DNA of 64,000 nucleotides from Drosophila miranda (taxonomy: Eukaryota > Arthropoda > Insecta > Diptera > Drosophilidae). Below the pieces are notes generated by a model. That model worked only from the letters and a program-made list of their open reading frames with translations, was not told where the DNA came from and did no database searches. Positions 1 through 11,900 of the stretch are shown one piece after another. Position 1 is the first letter of the stretch. The number at the start of each line of letters is the position of its first letter. Location: contig NC_046674.1 in NCBI RefSeq assembly GCF_003369915.1, positions 6,448,001-6,512,000 of the forward strand. The letters run 5' to 3'. The translations under genes were made by a program, and so were the position numbers.

Positions 1-1846
1 CTCGATGCCGCCCACATAAATCAACTTGTTGGCCGGCCTGGCCCCCGACTGTATTGTCTTTTCTCGGGAGGGGCAGAGGACAGGTGGGGCGGTAGCCGAA
101 AATGCGTTTTGCGTGCACACACGATCGGTCGATTCGACAGCCCGGGGGCGCCATATAAGGCCTGCTGCACCTACGATCTCGATCTCCGTCCCAGCACCGA
201 AGCGAAAGGAGGCCCCGTGGCAAGATTGAATTCTTTTCTTTTGTAACTGTTCAGGCTGTGACAAGGTGCGTTTTCGTTTTCAACAAAAAATGCTAAAATG
301 TTTTCCATGCTGTCTGTCTGTCCCGTCGATGGGGTAAACGCCTTTGGAACTGTCGGGATTGTCAGAAATTTATTTTTGATTTGCCTGTTACCTGTTGCTC
401 CCACGATCTGTCGTGCGATTTGTTGTCAAAATGTTGACAACGCTGCGTATGCGTAATTTGCATGTAATTGTGGAGCGATATTGCGCATACGCCCAGTCGG
501 ACAAATCATAAATTGCTCACCCATATATACATATATTTCATAAATTTATGAGTTAGAGTTCACACGCACCCACAAAATCGCGCACATAAAGCAGGCAATT
601 GACCACCAACTGGGGAGTGGGACTACAGTGCGGGCTACTCTCAATGATCTCCTGGGTGGCCCCGCTGCTCTGACTTATGCAACTCTTATTAAAAACGTTA
701 TATATATATATCTATACATATATAGTATCTATGCGTATATACAGCTGACTGACTGCTCAGGTTACACTCGCTTGTAATCATTTGTTTTGTCCGGACAGCG
801 ACAGCGGCCAGAGAGTTAAAATTGATAGGCAGCGAACAACTGCAGCAGCAGCAGCAACAGCAGCAGCAACAGCAGCAGCAGCTACAGCAGCAGCAGCAGC
901 AGCAACAGCAGCACCAGCGACCAGCAGGCACCACCAGCGGTAGAAACCGCGCGCTGCATTTGTATGCGTTTTGTGCGTGGCCATTTATGGACGTCTGCGC
1001 TTAATTGAAGCCAGCGCCAAAGCATGCGAAAAACTTTTGCAATTTGCCTTAAAAACCAAAAGGTGCCAAAAAAGAAGGGGAAAACACAGAGAGACACACT
1101 CAGAGAGAAACACACAGCGACTTGTCCGAAATGACAACGAATGCTCTACATTTTTATATTAATTGAATTTATGTAAATTTTTTGGTTATTTAGTTGCTAG
1201 CTTTATGGGGTTAATGCGTGGTGAGCTGCCCATAAATAACAATCTAAAATGTCATTTAAGATTCTTTGAAAGCCACTTGCGCTTAGACACAGTAATTAGC
1301 GCACTGATATGATTACAATTTGTATTCAAATTTTGACTTTTTCTATAAATATCAGCGGAAACATCCCACTGAAAGACGGGTACTTAGTCTTTATCTGATT
1401 TTGATTTCGAATAAATCAAATATTTCTAGATTCGTTGCAAAGCCTTACTAGGGTTAAGGCCCAACTAAATACTTAATTAATACGCCTTGCCTTCAATGGC
1501 GGCTTTAGATCAAAAGAACACCCAATCCCCAAGCTCCCAAAAGCCTCAACCCAACCCAATGCTTCTTTTCAGTGGCTCTCAAACTGTGCACAGCGCCGAT
1601 TTTTGCCTTGACACAAAAAAGCTGCATTTGTTTCATTTTTTATTTGGAATTTTTTACTCTTTTTGTCAAGAAAACTTTGACATAGCCCCATTGGGGCTTA
1701 GCAAAAAAGTGTGTGTACAATTTTTAGGTGCGGTTTTGGGCCATGGGAGCATTTCTTGAGACGCAAGCGTTTCTTAAGGGCGTTTCTTCAGTGCGTTTTG
1801 GAAACGATTGCTAATCAGAAATTTCTTTTATTTCCCTCTCTTTCAG
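1..1846. other. Sequence upstream of, or intron within, Cpr76Bc
   Basis: I see no supportable coding exon here. The stretch should be either the upstream region or the first intron of Cpr76Bc, because the exon starting at 1847 follows a clear acceptor (pyrimidine tract then TTTCAG). A TATA-like CATATAAGG lies near 152-160, an AT-rich run with TATATATATAT near 700-720, and a CAG/CAA repeat at 841-915. I looked for a short ATG exon with a signal peptide and a donor in phase 0 and found none that convinces. The first exon may lie left of the window. Confidence 0.5.
841..915 (+). repeat. CAG/CAA trinucleotide repeat
   Basis: About 24 near-continuous CAG units with CAA interruptions. In one frame it would read as polyglutamine, but that ORF has no ATG at its start and no other protein-like sequence, so I treat it as a noncoding microsatellite, possibly in a 5' untranslated exon of Cpr76Bc. 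Confidence 0.85.
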
Positions 1847-3088
1847 GAACATCCGGGGTATGCGTTCAGCTATGGGGTCAAGGATTTGCACACGGGCGAT
1901 GTAAAGTCGCAGTGGGAGTCCCGGGATCGTGACGGTGTGAAGGGACACTACAGCATCCTCGAACCAGATGGCTCCATACGCACCGTTCACTACACGGCCG
2001 ATGCCAAAAAGGGCTTCAATGCAATTGTCAAGACGGTGGGTGCCAATTCACATCCCATTACCGAGGAGACGCCGGAGGGCAGCAACCAGGTGAACGATGA
2101 CACCAGCCAGTCGAAGATCAATCACTACAGCAAGGACCAGGAGCACATCGTTCTTAGCTCGGACATCAAGCAACAGAAGCGGCCCATTGAAGATCTCACC
2201 CACTCTCACCCGAAGATCCCTAGCCTTGTGGAGATCAAGCCCCATGCCCGCATCAAGCAGGTGCCCATGGAGCTGGAGCCAGGCATCCGGGATAGATTGC
2301 AGCAGGCCCGCGACAACTACTATAAGGAAATCGCCGCTGCCCACAAGCTGGAGCATGATTACGCCCACAAGCTAGAGCATGATTACGCCCAAAAGCTAGA
2401 GAGTGACTACGCGAAGAAGTTGCAGCAGCCCAGCTATGCGGTACAGGAGGGCGACTGGAAGGCGGTGATAGTCAATGAGCCTAAGGAGTACCGTCCACAC
2501 TACACCACCAGTCCTCCCCAGTCACAGGCCCAGCCCCAGCCCCATCACCAGCACCAGCACCCGTACTACGATTACTACAAGCCCAAGGAGGTTCCCCACA
2601 ACTATATTCACAAGGCATCGGTGGCCCAGCAGTCACTGCACACTAGCTTCTCACCCTCGAAGCCGCGCCCGAGCATCCCGGAGCCCATCTCCAACCACAT
2701 CCACCAGAAGAAGGTGGTGCACACCACGCCCGGCCTGAAGCACTACAAGTACAAGGGCGTGTCCAAGACGTACGTGCGGCCCGAATACTCCAGCTACTTC
2801 CAGCGTAAGCCAAAGAAGCTGAGGCCATTCCATCCACAAGCAGGTCTAAGTCCCACGCACCGTCCCCAGCGGCCGGAGAAGGCGGGTCCCGTGATCTTTC
2901 CCGAATTGCTAGAAGATGAGTTCGAGGAGTTCGTGGAGGAGGACGACGATGAGCAGGGAGTCGCATCGGCCAGCCTGGTTCAGAGCATGGTGCGGAAGGA
3001 CAAGAAGCATATGGTGCCCATGTACGCGGGCGGCCACAGCTTCAAGACGGCCAGCAGCAGCAGCCACCGAGATCTGCGTGGGGTGTAG
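1847..3088 (+). CDS. Cpr76Bc: Cuticular protein, RR-2 chitin-binding type (main exon; 5' end missing)
   Basis: Structural protein of the exoskeleton. The RR-2 (Rebers-Riddiford, chitin_bind_4) domain fills the first ~70 residues of this exon: [20 protein letters not shown], then an E-x-RD core, [20 protein letters not shown] and [14 protein letters not shown]. This family binds chitin through the aromatic face of a beta sheet. After it come a hydrophilic region with three tandem copies of a 9-residue [12 protein letters not shown] unit, a His/Gln/Tyr-rich stretch, basic Pro/His-rich sequence and an acidic patch ([15 protein letters not shown]). The exon starts after TTTCAG in phase 0 and encodes 413 residues to TAG. 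The signal peptide must be in an upstream exon that I could not find. Name from domain plus synteny with Cpr76Bd. Confidence 0.85.
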   Translation, partial: EHPGYAFSYGVKDLHTGDVKSQWESRDRDGVKGHYSILEPDGSIRTVHYTADAKKGFNAIVKTVGANSHPITEETPEGSNQVNDDTSQSKINHYSKDQEHIVLSSDIKQQKRPIEDLTHSHPKIPSLVEIKPHARIKQVPMELEPGIRDRLQQARDNYYKEIAAAHKLEHDYAHKLEHDYAQKLESDYAKKLQQPSYAVQEGDWKAVIVNEPKEYRPHYTTSPPQSQAQPQPHHQHQHPYYDYYKPKEVPHNYIHKASVAQQSLHTSFSPSKPRPSIPEPISNHIHQKKVVHTTPGLKHYKYKGVSKTYVRPEYSSYFQRKPKKLRPFHPQAGLSPTHRPQRPEKAGPVIFPELLEDEFEEFVEEDDDEQGVASASLVQSMVRKDKKHMVPMYAGGHSFKTASSSSHRDLRGV

Positions 3089-3183
3089 GTCGGGATATCT
3101 CAGCGATCTGTAGTAGTGTTTCCTTCTCTATTTATTTTTTTTATTCGACCTAATTTATTTTAACGTTTAGTTTTTGTGTTTTA

Positions 3184-3189
3184 AATAAA
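3184..3189 (+). terminator. Poly(A) signal AATAAA of Cpr76Bc
   Basis: AATAAA about 95 bases after the stop codon of the cuticle protein, in an AT-rich 3' untranslated region. Confidence 0.7.
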
Positions 3190-5030
3190 TGAAGTTGTCT
3201 TTAACGAACGCTCCCCGAAATGGAAATCAAATCCATGACTTCCCGCAGCTGCACTTGTCGGTGGTTTTCCATCATAAATCGCAGAAGTCAGGCCCAAGCT
3301 AGGCCAGGCCAAACAATTATATTGAACAATACAAGTACCCAAGAAATTCGTGGGCTGACAGGAAATTGCTAACAAGCAAATCCAGCGATCTCTGACTTCT
3401 GATCTCCCTCTCAGTGGGCCCAACCTCCAATTGAGTTTTCTGATTATGCCATGCGGCGGCAACGCCATCCAACAACGAAAGCGACAACCATAAATTAACA
3501 CCAATTCGCATTAATTATTGCAAGTCGACAACGCAACTTCAAAAACGCCCCAAAAGTGTCCACGAATGAAGCCAGACGATGTTGGTAATACTCTATCTTT
3601 GCTGGGAAGCAGTAGAATAAATGGTATACGCAATAAAAGCACATCAAGCAATCTAATAAATTGTCCATAAGAATCGATATACGAGTATGTACTGACAGTA
3701 GCAGTGGCTTTCCCCAGGTATGCATGGTACCTCTTGTAAGAGTGCAGTATTGTAGCTCTAAAACGCATACAATTTGACAGCGCATTATGCCAATGCAATG
3801 CCTGTGTGCCATGGAGTCATTTCGGAGAATTGTCTCACATTTGTTTAGCCAGCTAATTGCTCTTGGCCAACGTTCTCTGCGCGGGGATCCTTAAAAGGTG
3901 TGCGTGTCAGCGGGGCAGCTTTTCCACTGCCTGCCACTCAGATCGGATCGGTTTGGATCGGATACAACTACTGCGGTAAGCCGCAAACCGGATCCAAGTC
4001 TCAAGAGTCAACCAGATATGAGTGCAGCTGTGAGTCATAACTACGTTCAATGTCGGCTATCGGAGGCGGCGCCTAATCTAGAAGATTGTAAATTATTTAA
4101 TTGGGAGCGTTAGCGTTTCCAACGCCTCTGCACATTGGATGCACTCAGTGAATGCGAGTGCGAGAGAAGGAGAATGAGAATCAATCTGAGAATTTTCTGC
4201 ACTCTAGGCGATTCTCAGACATTTCTCACGCGACCATAAAATGCGCAAAAGTAATTCTGATCGCCGTCTATGAGCATCAATTTGGAATCAACTTGGTTTT
4301 TATTGGATCCACAGTCGGAGTCTGAGAAACTGGTTCGCCTAGAATGCAACGAACGGCAACGTGGGAGCAATTTGCATATAAGCAATCAATTTTTTTTTTC
4401 CCTCTTCATTTGACACTTTGCTCCCTGAAACGCACTCGACAGTCAGAGTCCATGTCAGAGCCAGGCCAAGACTTCAATTTATGCAACGAAATTGCAAGCA
4501 AAAATTACAAAAATCCAAGTCAATGCCATACGCAAAATAGACAAAATCTTGCGTTGACAAAAAAGTACGAGGTACCCAGTAATTAGAATACTCGATCTCT
4601 GGTCGAACTAGTTATGCCAGAGATTAGCTAAATTGGATTAGCCGCGACTACCACTACGGCTACGACTATCTGTCGATCCGCAGGTGGGAGCAAGTGCAGC
4701 AGAGCACCCATTGAGAATGCCGAACGAACCGAATGCCTAATCTGTGTTAATTATGACAAATGTTTATGACACTCGAATCTAACTGAAAGTGTGTTGCGAG
4801 GTTGGCTTAAAGAGTTCTAAGGAAATTCCATTTAAACACCATCTGAAGATATGGAGAAGATCTCTCTTCTCTTTTCCCTTGAGGCTTCCCATTAAAAGGT
4901 ATACAAAAGTATTTTTAGTTAAAGATAATTTTAAAATTCAGAAATACAAAAAAAAAACAAAAATTTACACCGTTTCGAAGTCCCCTCACAACCAACGTCG
5001 CAAGAACGAAAGGAATTGGTAGAGTTTGCC
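3190..5030. other. Intergenic region after Cpr76Bc
   Basis: No ORF here resembles a known protein or has codon-like structure. It has one copy of the recurring 9-mer TACGAGTAT (3680) and otherwise mixed AT-rich sequence. Confidence 0.5.
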
Positions 5031-5240
5031 TCACTTCAAGTCCTTCATGGCGCTCTCACAGTTTCGATAGGCTAGACCAACGCCGAATCCTGCTCCCATC
5101 CAGACCGGCCAGCGACGACGACGTAAGAACAACAGGGCGACAAAGCCACCAATCACTATGCCGCCAGATGCCTTAACAATGACATCCGCAAGGCAATGAT
5201 TACGCAAATCACCATGGCGATCCGAGACAGAAGAAGGCAT
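5031..5240 (-). CDS. MIC10-like mitochondrial inner-membrane protein, intronless
   Basis: MIC10 (MINOS1 family) is the membrane-bending core subunit of the MICOS complex at cristae junctions. The 69-residue reading frame has the family layout: a short N-terminus ending in NHCLADVIVKASGG, a first glycine-rich membrane segment (GGIVIGGFVALLF), a basic loop (RRRRWP), and a second membrane segment with the GxGxGxG-type pattern (MGAGFGVGLAYRNC), then a short tail. Human MIC10 has the matching CLAD, RRMWP and GxGxGxAYxNC elements. I chose the ATG at 5240 because homology begins just after it; the frame is open 12 codons further upstream. There is no intron. It lies alone between two cuticle genes on the opposite strand, so an extra paralog or retrocopy is likely. 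I am confident of the family but not of expression. Confidence 0.8.
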   Translation of the reverse strand: MPSSVSDRHGDLRNHCLADVIVKASGGIVIGGFVALLFLRRRRWPVWMGAGFGVGLAYRNCESAMKDLK

Positions 5241-7724
5241 CCTTCTTGTACTTTTTAGAGAATGAAAGAAAAACAAATTTGAATAGTTTTTCTAAATTTT
5301 TTGATGTAAAGGATTTTGAATACAAATACTCAAAGTGATCCAAAAACAAAACGGTACTTATTCGGTACTAACAGATTATTTATGTAAAAAAATAAATAAT
5401 ATTTAAAAAATCCTGGTAATTGTAAAGCCGATCATACACCAAAGTTCCTTTTAATTATTAAGCCTGTCACTTTGGCCAATTCCCATCGGTAGTATCCACC
5501 TTAGCTGTCATCGTCCCTCAATCGCTGTGACCGCATTTAATTAGCTGTCTGCAGAGTCTGAGGTCTGCCACATGTGTATGGTGGCACCTCTCAAGCTGCC
5601 ATCGCTGCCACATTGTCCCTGACTTGCGGCTGACACCGCATGCCGGGTAAATCAATTAAAAACCACCAGAAAAAAAACACATACCCGAGCGAAACCCAAG
5701 CGACTCCTGGCCATATAGTCAGATGTGAAATCTAGGCGAAGCTTTATCCAAAATAAATCCGGCCATAAACGGTTGGCTGGAAAATTGATTGAGCAGCACA
5801 CGCGTTGACATTTCAATTAGAAGCCCAGACGCAACAGAAAATTAAATGAAAAATCGTAGAAAAATAGAAGAAAAACGAAGCGAAAACCAAAACCAAAACC
5901 AAAACCAAGACACGCAATCGCCTCCAAAGTGCAATTGGAAAAGAATGCCGATCCAGATCGAGAGCTAGTGCCACTAGATAAACCTTGCGAAGCAATTAAG
6001 TCCGCCGGACAGTGGTTGCATGCGGCGATTGGTATCGGAGCATCGGAAAATGTGAGTGAGAGTGAAAGGAGACATTGAGTTCTCCTCCTTCATGAGCCCC
6101 CAAAGATTTTCCATACTTTTTCCAGTGAACTGCCGCAGCTGTTAATTGAACATGAAACATGTTTCGGGCTGTCGGCCCCAGCTTTTCTTTTCCTTTTTTC
6201 TTTCTTGTATGCTGTTTCTTTTTAGCCTCTTGCTCGCAACAGTTTTCGCAATTTGATTGAATTTTAATTTTTCAACATTTGCAAATGCAAAGGCACACAG
6301 CCGAAAATCGAGTGACCAGTCAGCTGCGCCGATTTTAACCTACTTCAGAGGCATTGCTGGACGAGTTTACTTTAGTTTAGGCCACGCATTTGTCACACAC
6401 ACGCACCGCACAGATCGGCCACTGCAACTGCAACTTCCACTGCACTGCACTGGGGTTGCGTAAGAGTTTTTGGTGGAACCAGAGCCGGAGATCTTATAGA
6501 GGCTCAGATCTACAGCTACAGCTACAGCTACATCTGGCCATGGCGCTGGCTCACGACCATGCCTACTTAACATCATGACGAAATCCATCGCCCAAGCATC
6601 GCCCCGGCACACCTCCTCTGCTCCCTCACTTTCCTTTCGGTTTTTTAATTGAAAAATCTTGATTTTCGCCCGAGCCGGACTCGGACTCGGACTCGGAGCC
6701 GTGCCGGATCATTTACATATAACTTTGTACGAGTATATCACCATCAGCGAATCCTATATCTAGATGGTTTGTCGTTCATTCAATATCGCAAATGGACCCG
6801 AAAAGCCAACACCAGATCGTGTTGTGCATAGCCTCTGCGTAAACATTTCAAAATTTGCCAAACATATTTATAAAATTGCTGATTTTATGTTTCTCGCTCT
6901 CGAATCTGGAGCCTCAAATCTGGACTAAGAATTCTACATGACTGGACAAATAAATAAACTAAAACCAGTTTAGTTTAGCTTAGTTCGAGTGCAAATAACG
7001 CTACGAATATTGCGTGTATTCTCGTAAATAGTCGTACAATATTTTGAGAAAGGCCGTTGGGGCTGGGCTGGGCCTGGGCCTGGGTGTGTGTGCACAACAT
7101 GGCGTATGCGTGCTGCCAGCGGGGTATTCACATGGCAGTAGCCGCTGCTGCAGGATTATCGAGTGCTAAAACTGAAACTGGAGCTTGAAATTATGACTCT
7201 ATGTAGCTTACGGCCAGTGTTTATGAGTGGAAAAGCATTTCCCGCACCTCATGGGAAATTTATGCTGTCTAATCGCTGGTGGGCGAGGCATGTCTTGGCC
7301 AAAAGGCAAAGTCTGCGATAGAAGTGGCGCAGTTATATAAGATGGCAGGAGGAAGAAGAAATCTGCAATCTTTGGATTTCAATTGCTTCAATGGCCTTAG
7401 GCAATCCTAGATCCTAGTCTATGTGCTCTATGAAAAGCATATAGTATATACATTTGCTTCCCATGAGACACTGCAACAATTCTTTGCCCATTAATACTCT
7501 TCAAGATCGAAATGTCCAGTGAACAGATACCAACCATTAAGTCACACACACCCTCGCAAAAGGTGACACTGGGGGCATAGTGACCCTAATTGCCGACAAG
7601 TCAACACTTTGGCCATATCTCCCAGCTATTCTATTAGTTATATATTGTATCATGTATTATGTGGCAATGCGCCTTAGAGCCGACAACTAATGCACAACCA
7701 AGGCCCAAGGCACACTCTCAGACG

Positions 7725-7756
<32 letters not shown>
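7725..7756. repeat. GACA tetranucleotide microsatellite
   Basis: A run of GACA units, slightly interrupted at both ends. Confidence 0.8.
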
Positions 7757-8224
7757 CACGCATGATTGCACTCCACCACTCCACAAGCCAAGAAAATTTA
7801 TTGATAGCGACATTAATACCACAATTCTTGTTTTATTTCTCAGATATTCGCTGCTCTCTATTTTTGTGTGTTGTGTGCTGTGCATTTTTGTGGCTGGCGA
7901 TTTTCATTTGGCTGGGCTGGGCTGGGGGGGTCTAGCAAATTGCGTATGCATTTATTTTTTTCCAGAGCTACACGCAATGGCCGCGATTAAAATCTAAATC
8001 AAATTAAGTCGCTTTAAAAGCATACGAGTATGCAAACAAAAATGAAGCAAAAAATCTAAAAAATCAAAAAATTGAGGCAGCAAAATAAAAAGGCGGCTTG
8101 GCCAACAATGCACTACGCGCGATTTCTGAGCGGCTGTGTGTGTGTGTTTTTTTTTTTTATTTGTTTGAGCCGAGGCGTTTGACGAGAGTATGATCTAATA
8201 AAACGTTACCAACTTTGTGTGAGG

Positions 8225-8255
8225 CTGTGCTGTGCTGTGCTGTGCTGTGCTGTGC
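8225..8255. repeat. CTGTG pentanucleotide repeat
   Basis: About six perfect CTGTG units some 400 bases before the Cpr76Bd TATA box. Confidence 0.8.
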
Positions 8256-8623
8256 GACCGAGCGAAGGTGGGGCCGAGCCCAACAATTGGCCAGGCAGGT
8301 TGCAGGTTGCAATTTTCAGTTTTCAGTTCGCGAGAGAACCCCGAGACAAAGCTGCCACCAAACGAGAGCTGGAGTCGGAGCTGCAGTCATCAATTCTTCA
8401 TCTGCACGCGCCAAAGTCGCAGCGCACCCGACTTGGTCTGGCCTGGCCCGATCCAATCCGATACGATCCGATTCGACTCATTCCTTGCAGCTAGATCCAT
8501 TTTTTTTTTGTTTTCTGCTATAAATATAGTGTGTTTTTTTTTCGCTTTGTCGCCAAACTGGTGCGTGGCTGCGGCGCATGCGTGCGAGCTTTTCTGTGCG
8601 AGTGTTGGCCAACTGACCGAACG

Positions 8624-8631
8624 TATATAAG
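8624..8631 (+). promoter_or_regulatory. Cpr76Bd: TATA box and likely start of Cpr76Bd
   Basis: TATATAAG is followed 33 bases later by an initiator-like ACAGTC (A at 8657). This gives a ~330-base first exon that ends with ATGAAG at 8993. The TATA/initiator pairing suits a tightly stage-regulated cuticle gene. The start site itself is inferred. Confidence 0.6.
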
Positions 8632-8987
8632 CGATTATAGGGCCGGGCTGGCCAACAGTCCAGTCCAGTCGGCCGCGCTGCCTTGCTCTACATCCCCGAA
8701 GCGTACCGAGCGTTCCGTTCCGTTCCGTTCCGTTGCGTATCAGTCCGTTTCGTGTTGCGGGTCTATATCGAGTCCGTGGCGTCTGTTCGATTCAATTGAG
8801 TCGTTCGTCCCCGTGTGTGTGTCTGCTCCGCAAGGCAGTACCTCTCGACCTGACAAAGGATAGATTGATCCTTGGAGCAAGCTTGTGAATTCTTTTTTTG
8901 GAAAAGTGCAAATGTTGTGTCATTGACAGAAAGGATCCATAAAGTTTCTTCATTAATCCAGAGCCAACGAATTTTTTTAGTGGAAAT

Positions 8988-11900
8988 ATGAAGGTGGGTC
9001 CTTGAGGAAATCGTACCAAAAATATGAACATACATATATCAAAAGGATAATTGATGCAGATTTGTGCTGGAATGAAAAACGGGGAACTCAAATCAAAGTG
9101 AAGTCAAAAAAGGATATGTGATTATATTTTTTTGAAACTTTGAATGCAAATTGTGTTGTATTTTCGCCAGATTCAATAGCAAAAAATATTCATACATTAC
9201 AATTTACTGCCATTTTTAAAAAATACAAAGAATTTATGTTTGAAGTTTTTTTAAAAGTTTGGGATCTGAAACTTTAACTGATTTTTTTTTTTTAATATTC
9301 CTCATAAATAAATCGACATTAAATAGTTAACTGTGAATTTCCAAATTAAGGATATGCAGGGGGTACATCTTCAAGACGCTAAAAAGTCTTTGCGTTCAAC
9401 TCAGATCCTTAAAAATATGTTTATTTTTGTTGTAGGATTTTATTTACTATTTTACGACTATTGTTGTACTATTTTGTAACTTTTGAATATTCCATTAAAG
9501 AGTAAGCTTTAATTTTAAAGATATAGTGTTTCTTGAAAGCCCTTGAAGGATTTTGAAAAGTATTTTGTATGAAGATCACCTAAACCCAGCCGAATCCATA
9601 GACTATTCTAACTTTCTTCTACCCACTTTCTTTCCCTCGCGTTTCAGTTCCATCTGATAGCCCTGCTGGGCTTACTCGGCTCCGTGCTGGCCGATCCCTC
9701 AGCCCTACCCTCGCCCACACTGGCACCACCGCTGCCGCCCTGTGTGCATGCGGCCACCACCGGCTATGTATATCCACCCCCAGCCGAGGTGAAGTTCTCC
9801 ATATCTCCGGGCGTGACCAAGTACAGCCAGTCGCCGGCGATTTCCTCGTATTCCGAGAACGGAAAGCTTCTGCACACGGCGATCGGGAGCTCAGGGTCCT
9901 CCTACGAATCCAGCGCGGGACTTGAGGGCCTGTCGCATGGTGGCCTCACCCAGATTGACAAGTACATAGCTCCGGTGCAGAAATCACTGTTCTCGCCATC
10001 GGCGGAGTACGGAGGAGCAGGTATCACCTATGCAGAGAAGTCACCGGCTGCCAAGTATGCGACTGTGGTGCCGTCAGGCATCGAGATCAAGAACCTGCTT
10101 TCTCCAGCTCTCACCAAGACACTGCTGTCGGCCCCAAGGCTGGACAATGGTTACCTGCCCCCATCTCCCAGCCTGAGCAAGGTGGCCACGTACACCTCGC
10201 CCGGATACAGCTACAGCTCGGCGACGCCCGGCATCTCGAAGGTGGCCACTTACTCGTTTCCGGCCCCAGCTCCGGCCCCGGCTAGCGTGCCCTACTATGC
10301 ACCGCCGGTGACCACCAAGGTGGAGACCTACAGCTCACCCGGATACACCTATTCCAAGGCCAGTCCGGGCTACTCCAAAGTTGAGACCTACAGCTCGCCC
10401 GGCTACAGCTACGGCCAGCTCTCGCCCGGCCTTTCCAAGATTGCAACTTACTCGCCCTCCGTCTCCTACGCGGCACCAGCAATAGCCAAGGTCTCTGCCT
10501 ACGTCGCCCCGGCTGTTAAGCTGGCCACCACCTCGTCCCTGCTATCCTCCCATGGCACGGGCTACTCCGCCAGCTATGCTCCAGCCCTCACAAAGTACAG
10601 CCAGGCGGCGGATGTTTCCCATCAGTTCATATCCAAGCCCATCATTGCCGCCTATCCGGCAGCGGCTCCAGCCATTGCCACCTATTCCTCGGCTCCGGCC
10701 GTCACAAAGATCGTCGGAAGCTATGGAGGATCTGCATCCGGTGCTGTTTCCCATCAGTACGTGTCAAAGCCAGCAGTGGCCACCTACTCCACAGCTCCTG
10801 CCATAGCCAAGGTGGCGACCTATGCTGCTCCAGCATTATCCACATACTCCTCAGGTCCCGCTATCACCAAGCTCTCGACCAGCTACGGAGGAAGTGGTTC
10901 CGGCGCCATTTCCCATCAATATGCTGCAGCTCCTGCCGTTGCCTACGCCTCCCCGTCCATTTCTACATACTCTGCGGCTCCCAGTCTCTCCAAGATTGCC
11001 ACTAACTATGGCAGCACTGGCCACGGCGGAGCCGTCTCCCATCAGTATGTGTCCAAGCCAGCGGTGGCTACTTATTCGGCCGCTCCCGCTATTGCGAAGG
11101 TGGCGACTTATGCTGCTCCAGCGGTTGCCACCTATGCGTCTGCCCCCGCCATAACCAAGCTATCGACCAGCTACGGAGGAAGCGGTTCAGGAGGAGCCGT
11201 TTCACATCAGTATGTCTCCAAGCCGGCTGTGGCCACATACTCCTCTGGTCCTGCCATTGCCAAGGTAGCCACCTATGCAGCTCCAGCCTTATCCTACTCC
11301 TCAGCTCCAGCCATTTCCAAGGTGGCCTACGCTGCTCCTGCTGTTTCCGCCTACTCCTCAGGTCCGGTCGTAACCAAAGTGACCACTGGGTATGGCAGCC
11401 ACGGCGGAAGCTATGGAGGAAGCGGCTCGGGAGCCATTTCCCACCAGTATGTCTCCAAGCCGGCAGTTGCCACATACTCCTCTGGTCCTGCCATAGCCAA
11501 AGTAGCATCCTACGCTGCTCCTGCCATAGCCACATACTCCGCAGCTCCTGCCATCGCAAAGGTGGCGACATATGCTGCTCCTTCTATTGCAACCTATTCC
11601 TCAGGCCCCGCCCATGCCAAAGTAGCAACCTACAGCCAGGCAGCGGATGTTTCCCATCAGTACATTTCGAAACCCATTGTCGCTGCCTATCCGGCAGCGG
11701 CTCCAGCCATTGCCACCTATTCCTCGGCTCCGGCCGTCACAAAGATCGTAGGCAGCTATGGAGGATCTGCATCCGGTGCTGTCTCCCATCAGTACGTGTC
11801 AAAGCCAGCGATTGTCGCTGGTCCTGCCATCTCCAAAGTGGCTACCTATGCTGCTCCAGCCATCGCCACCTACTCCCCGGCTCCGGCCGTCACAAAGATC

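Larger units (their letters stand above)
5241..8623. other. Intergenic region upstream of Cpr76Bd
   Basis: No convincing gene. It holds simple-sequence tracts (GACA units at 7725-7756, CTGTG pentamers at 8225-8255), two TACGAGTAT copies (6728 and 8023) and AT-rich DNA. The part next to the TATA box at 8624 probably contains Cpr76Bd enhancer and promoter sequence. Confidence 0.5.

Noticed and set aside
297..470. Possible 5' exon of Cpr76Bc starting at ATGTTTTCC
   Set aside because: The frame stays open only briefly, has no signal peptide, and no donor in the right phase is evident.
822..1004. Polyglutamine ORF
   Set aside because: Comes entirely from the CAG microsatellite, with no ATG at its start or flanking protein-like sequence.
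11089..11571. 160-codon minus-strand ORF
   Set aside because: Antisense of the Cpr76Bd repeats, where the repetitive codon pattern keeps other frames open.
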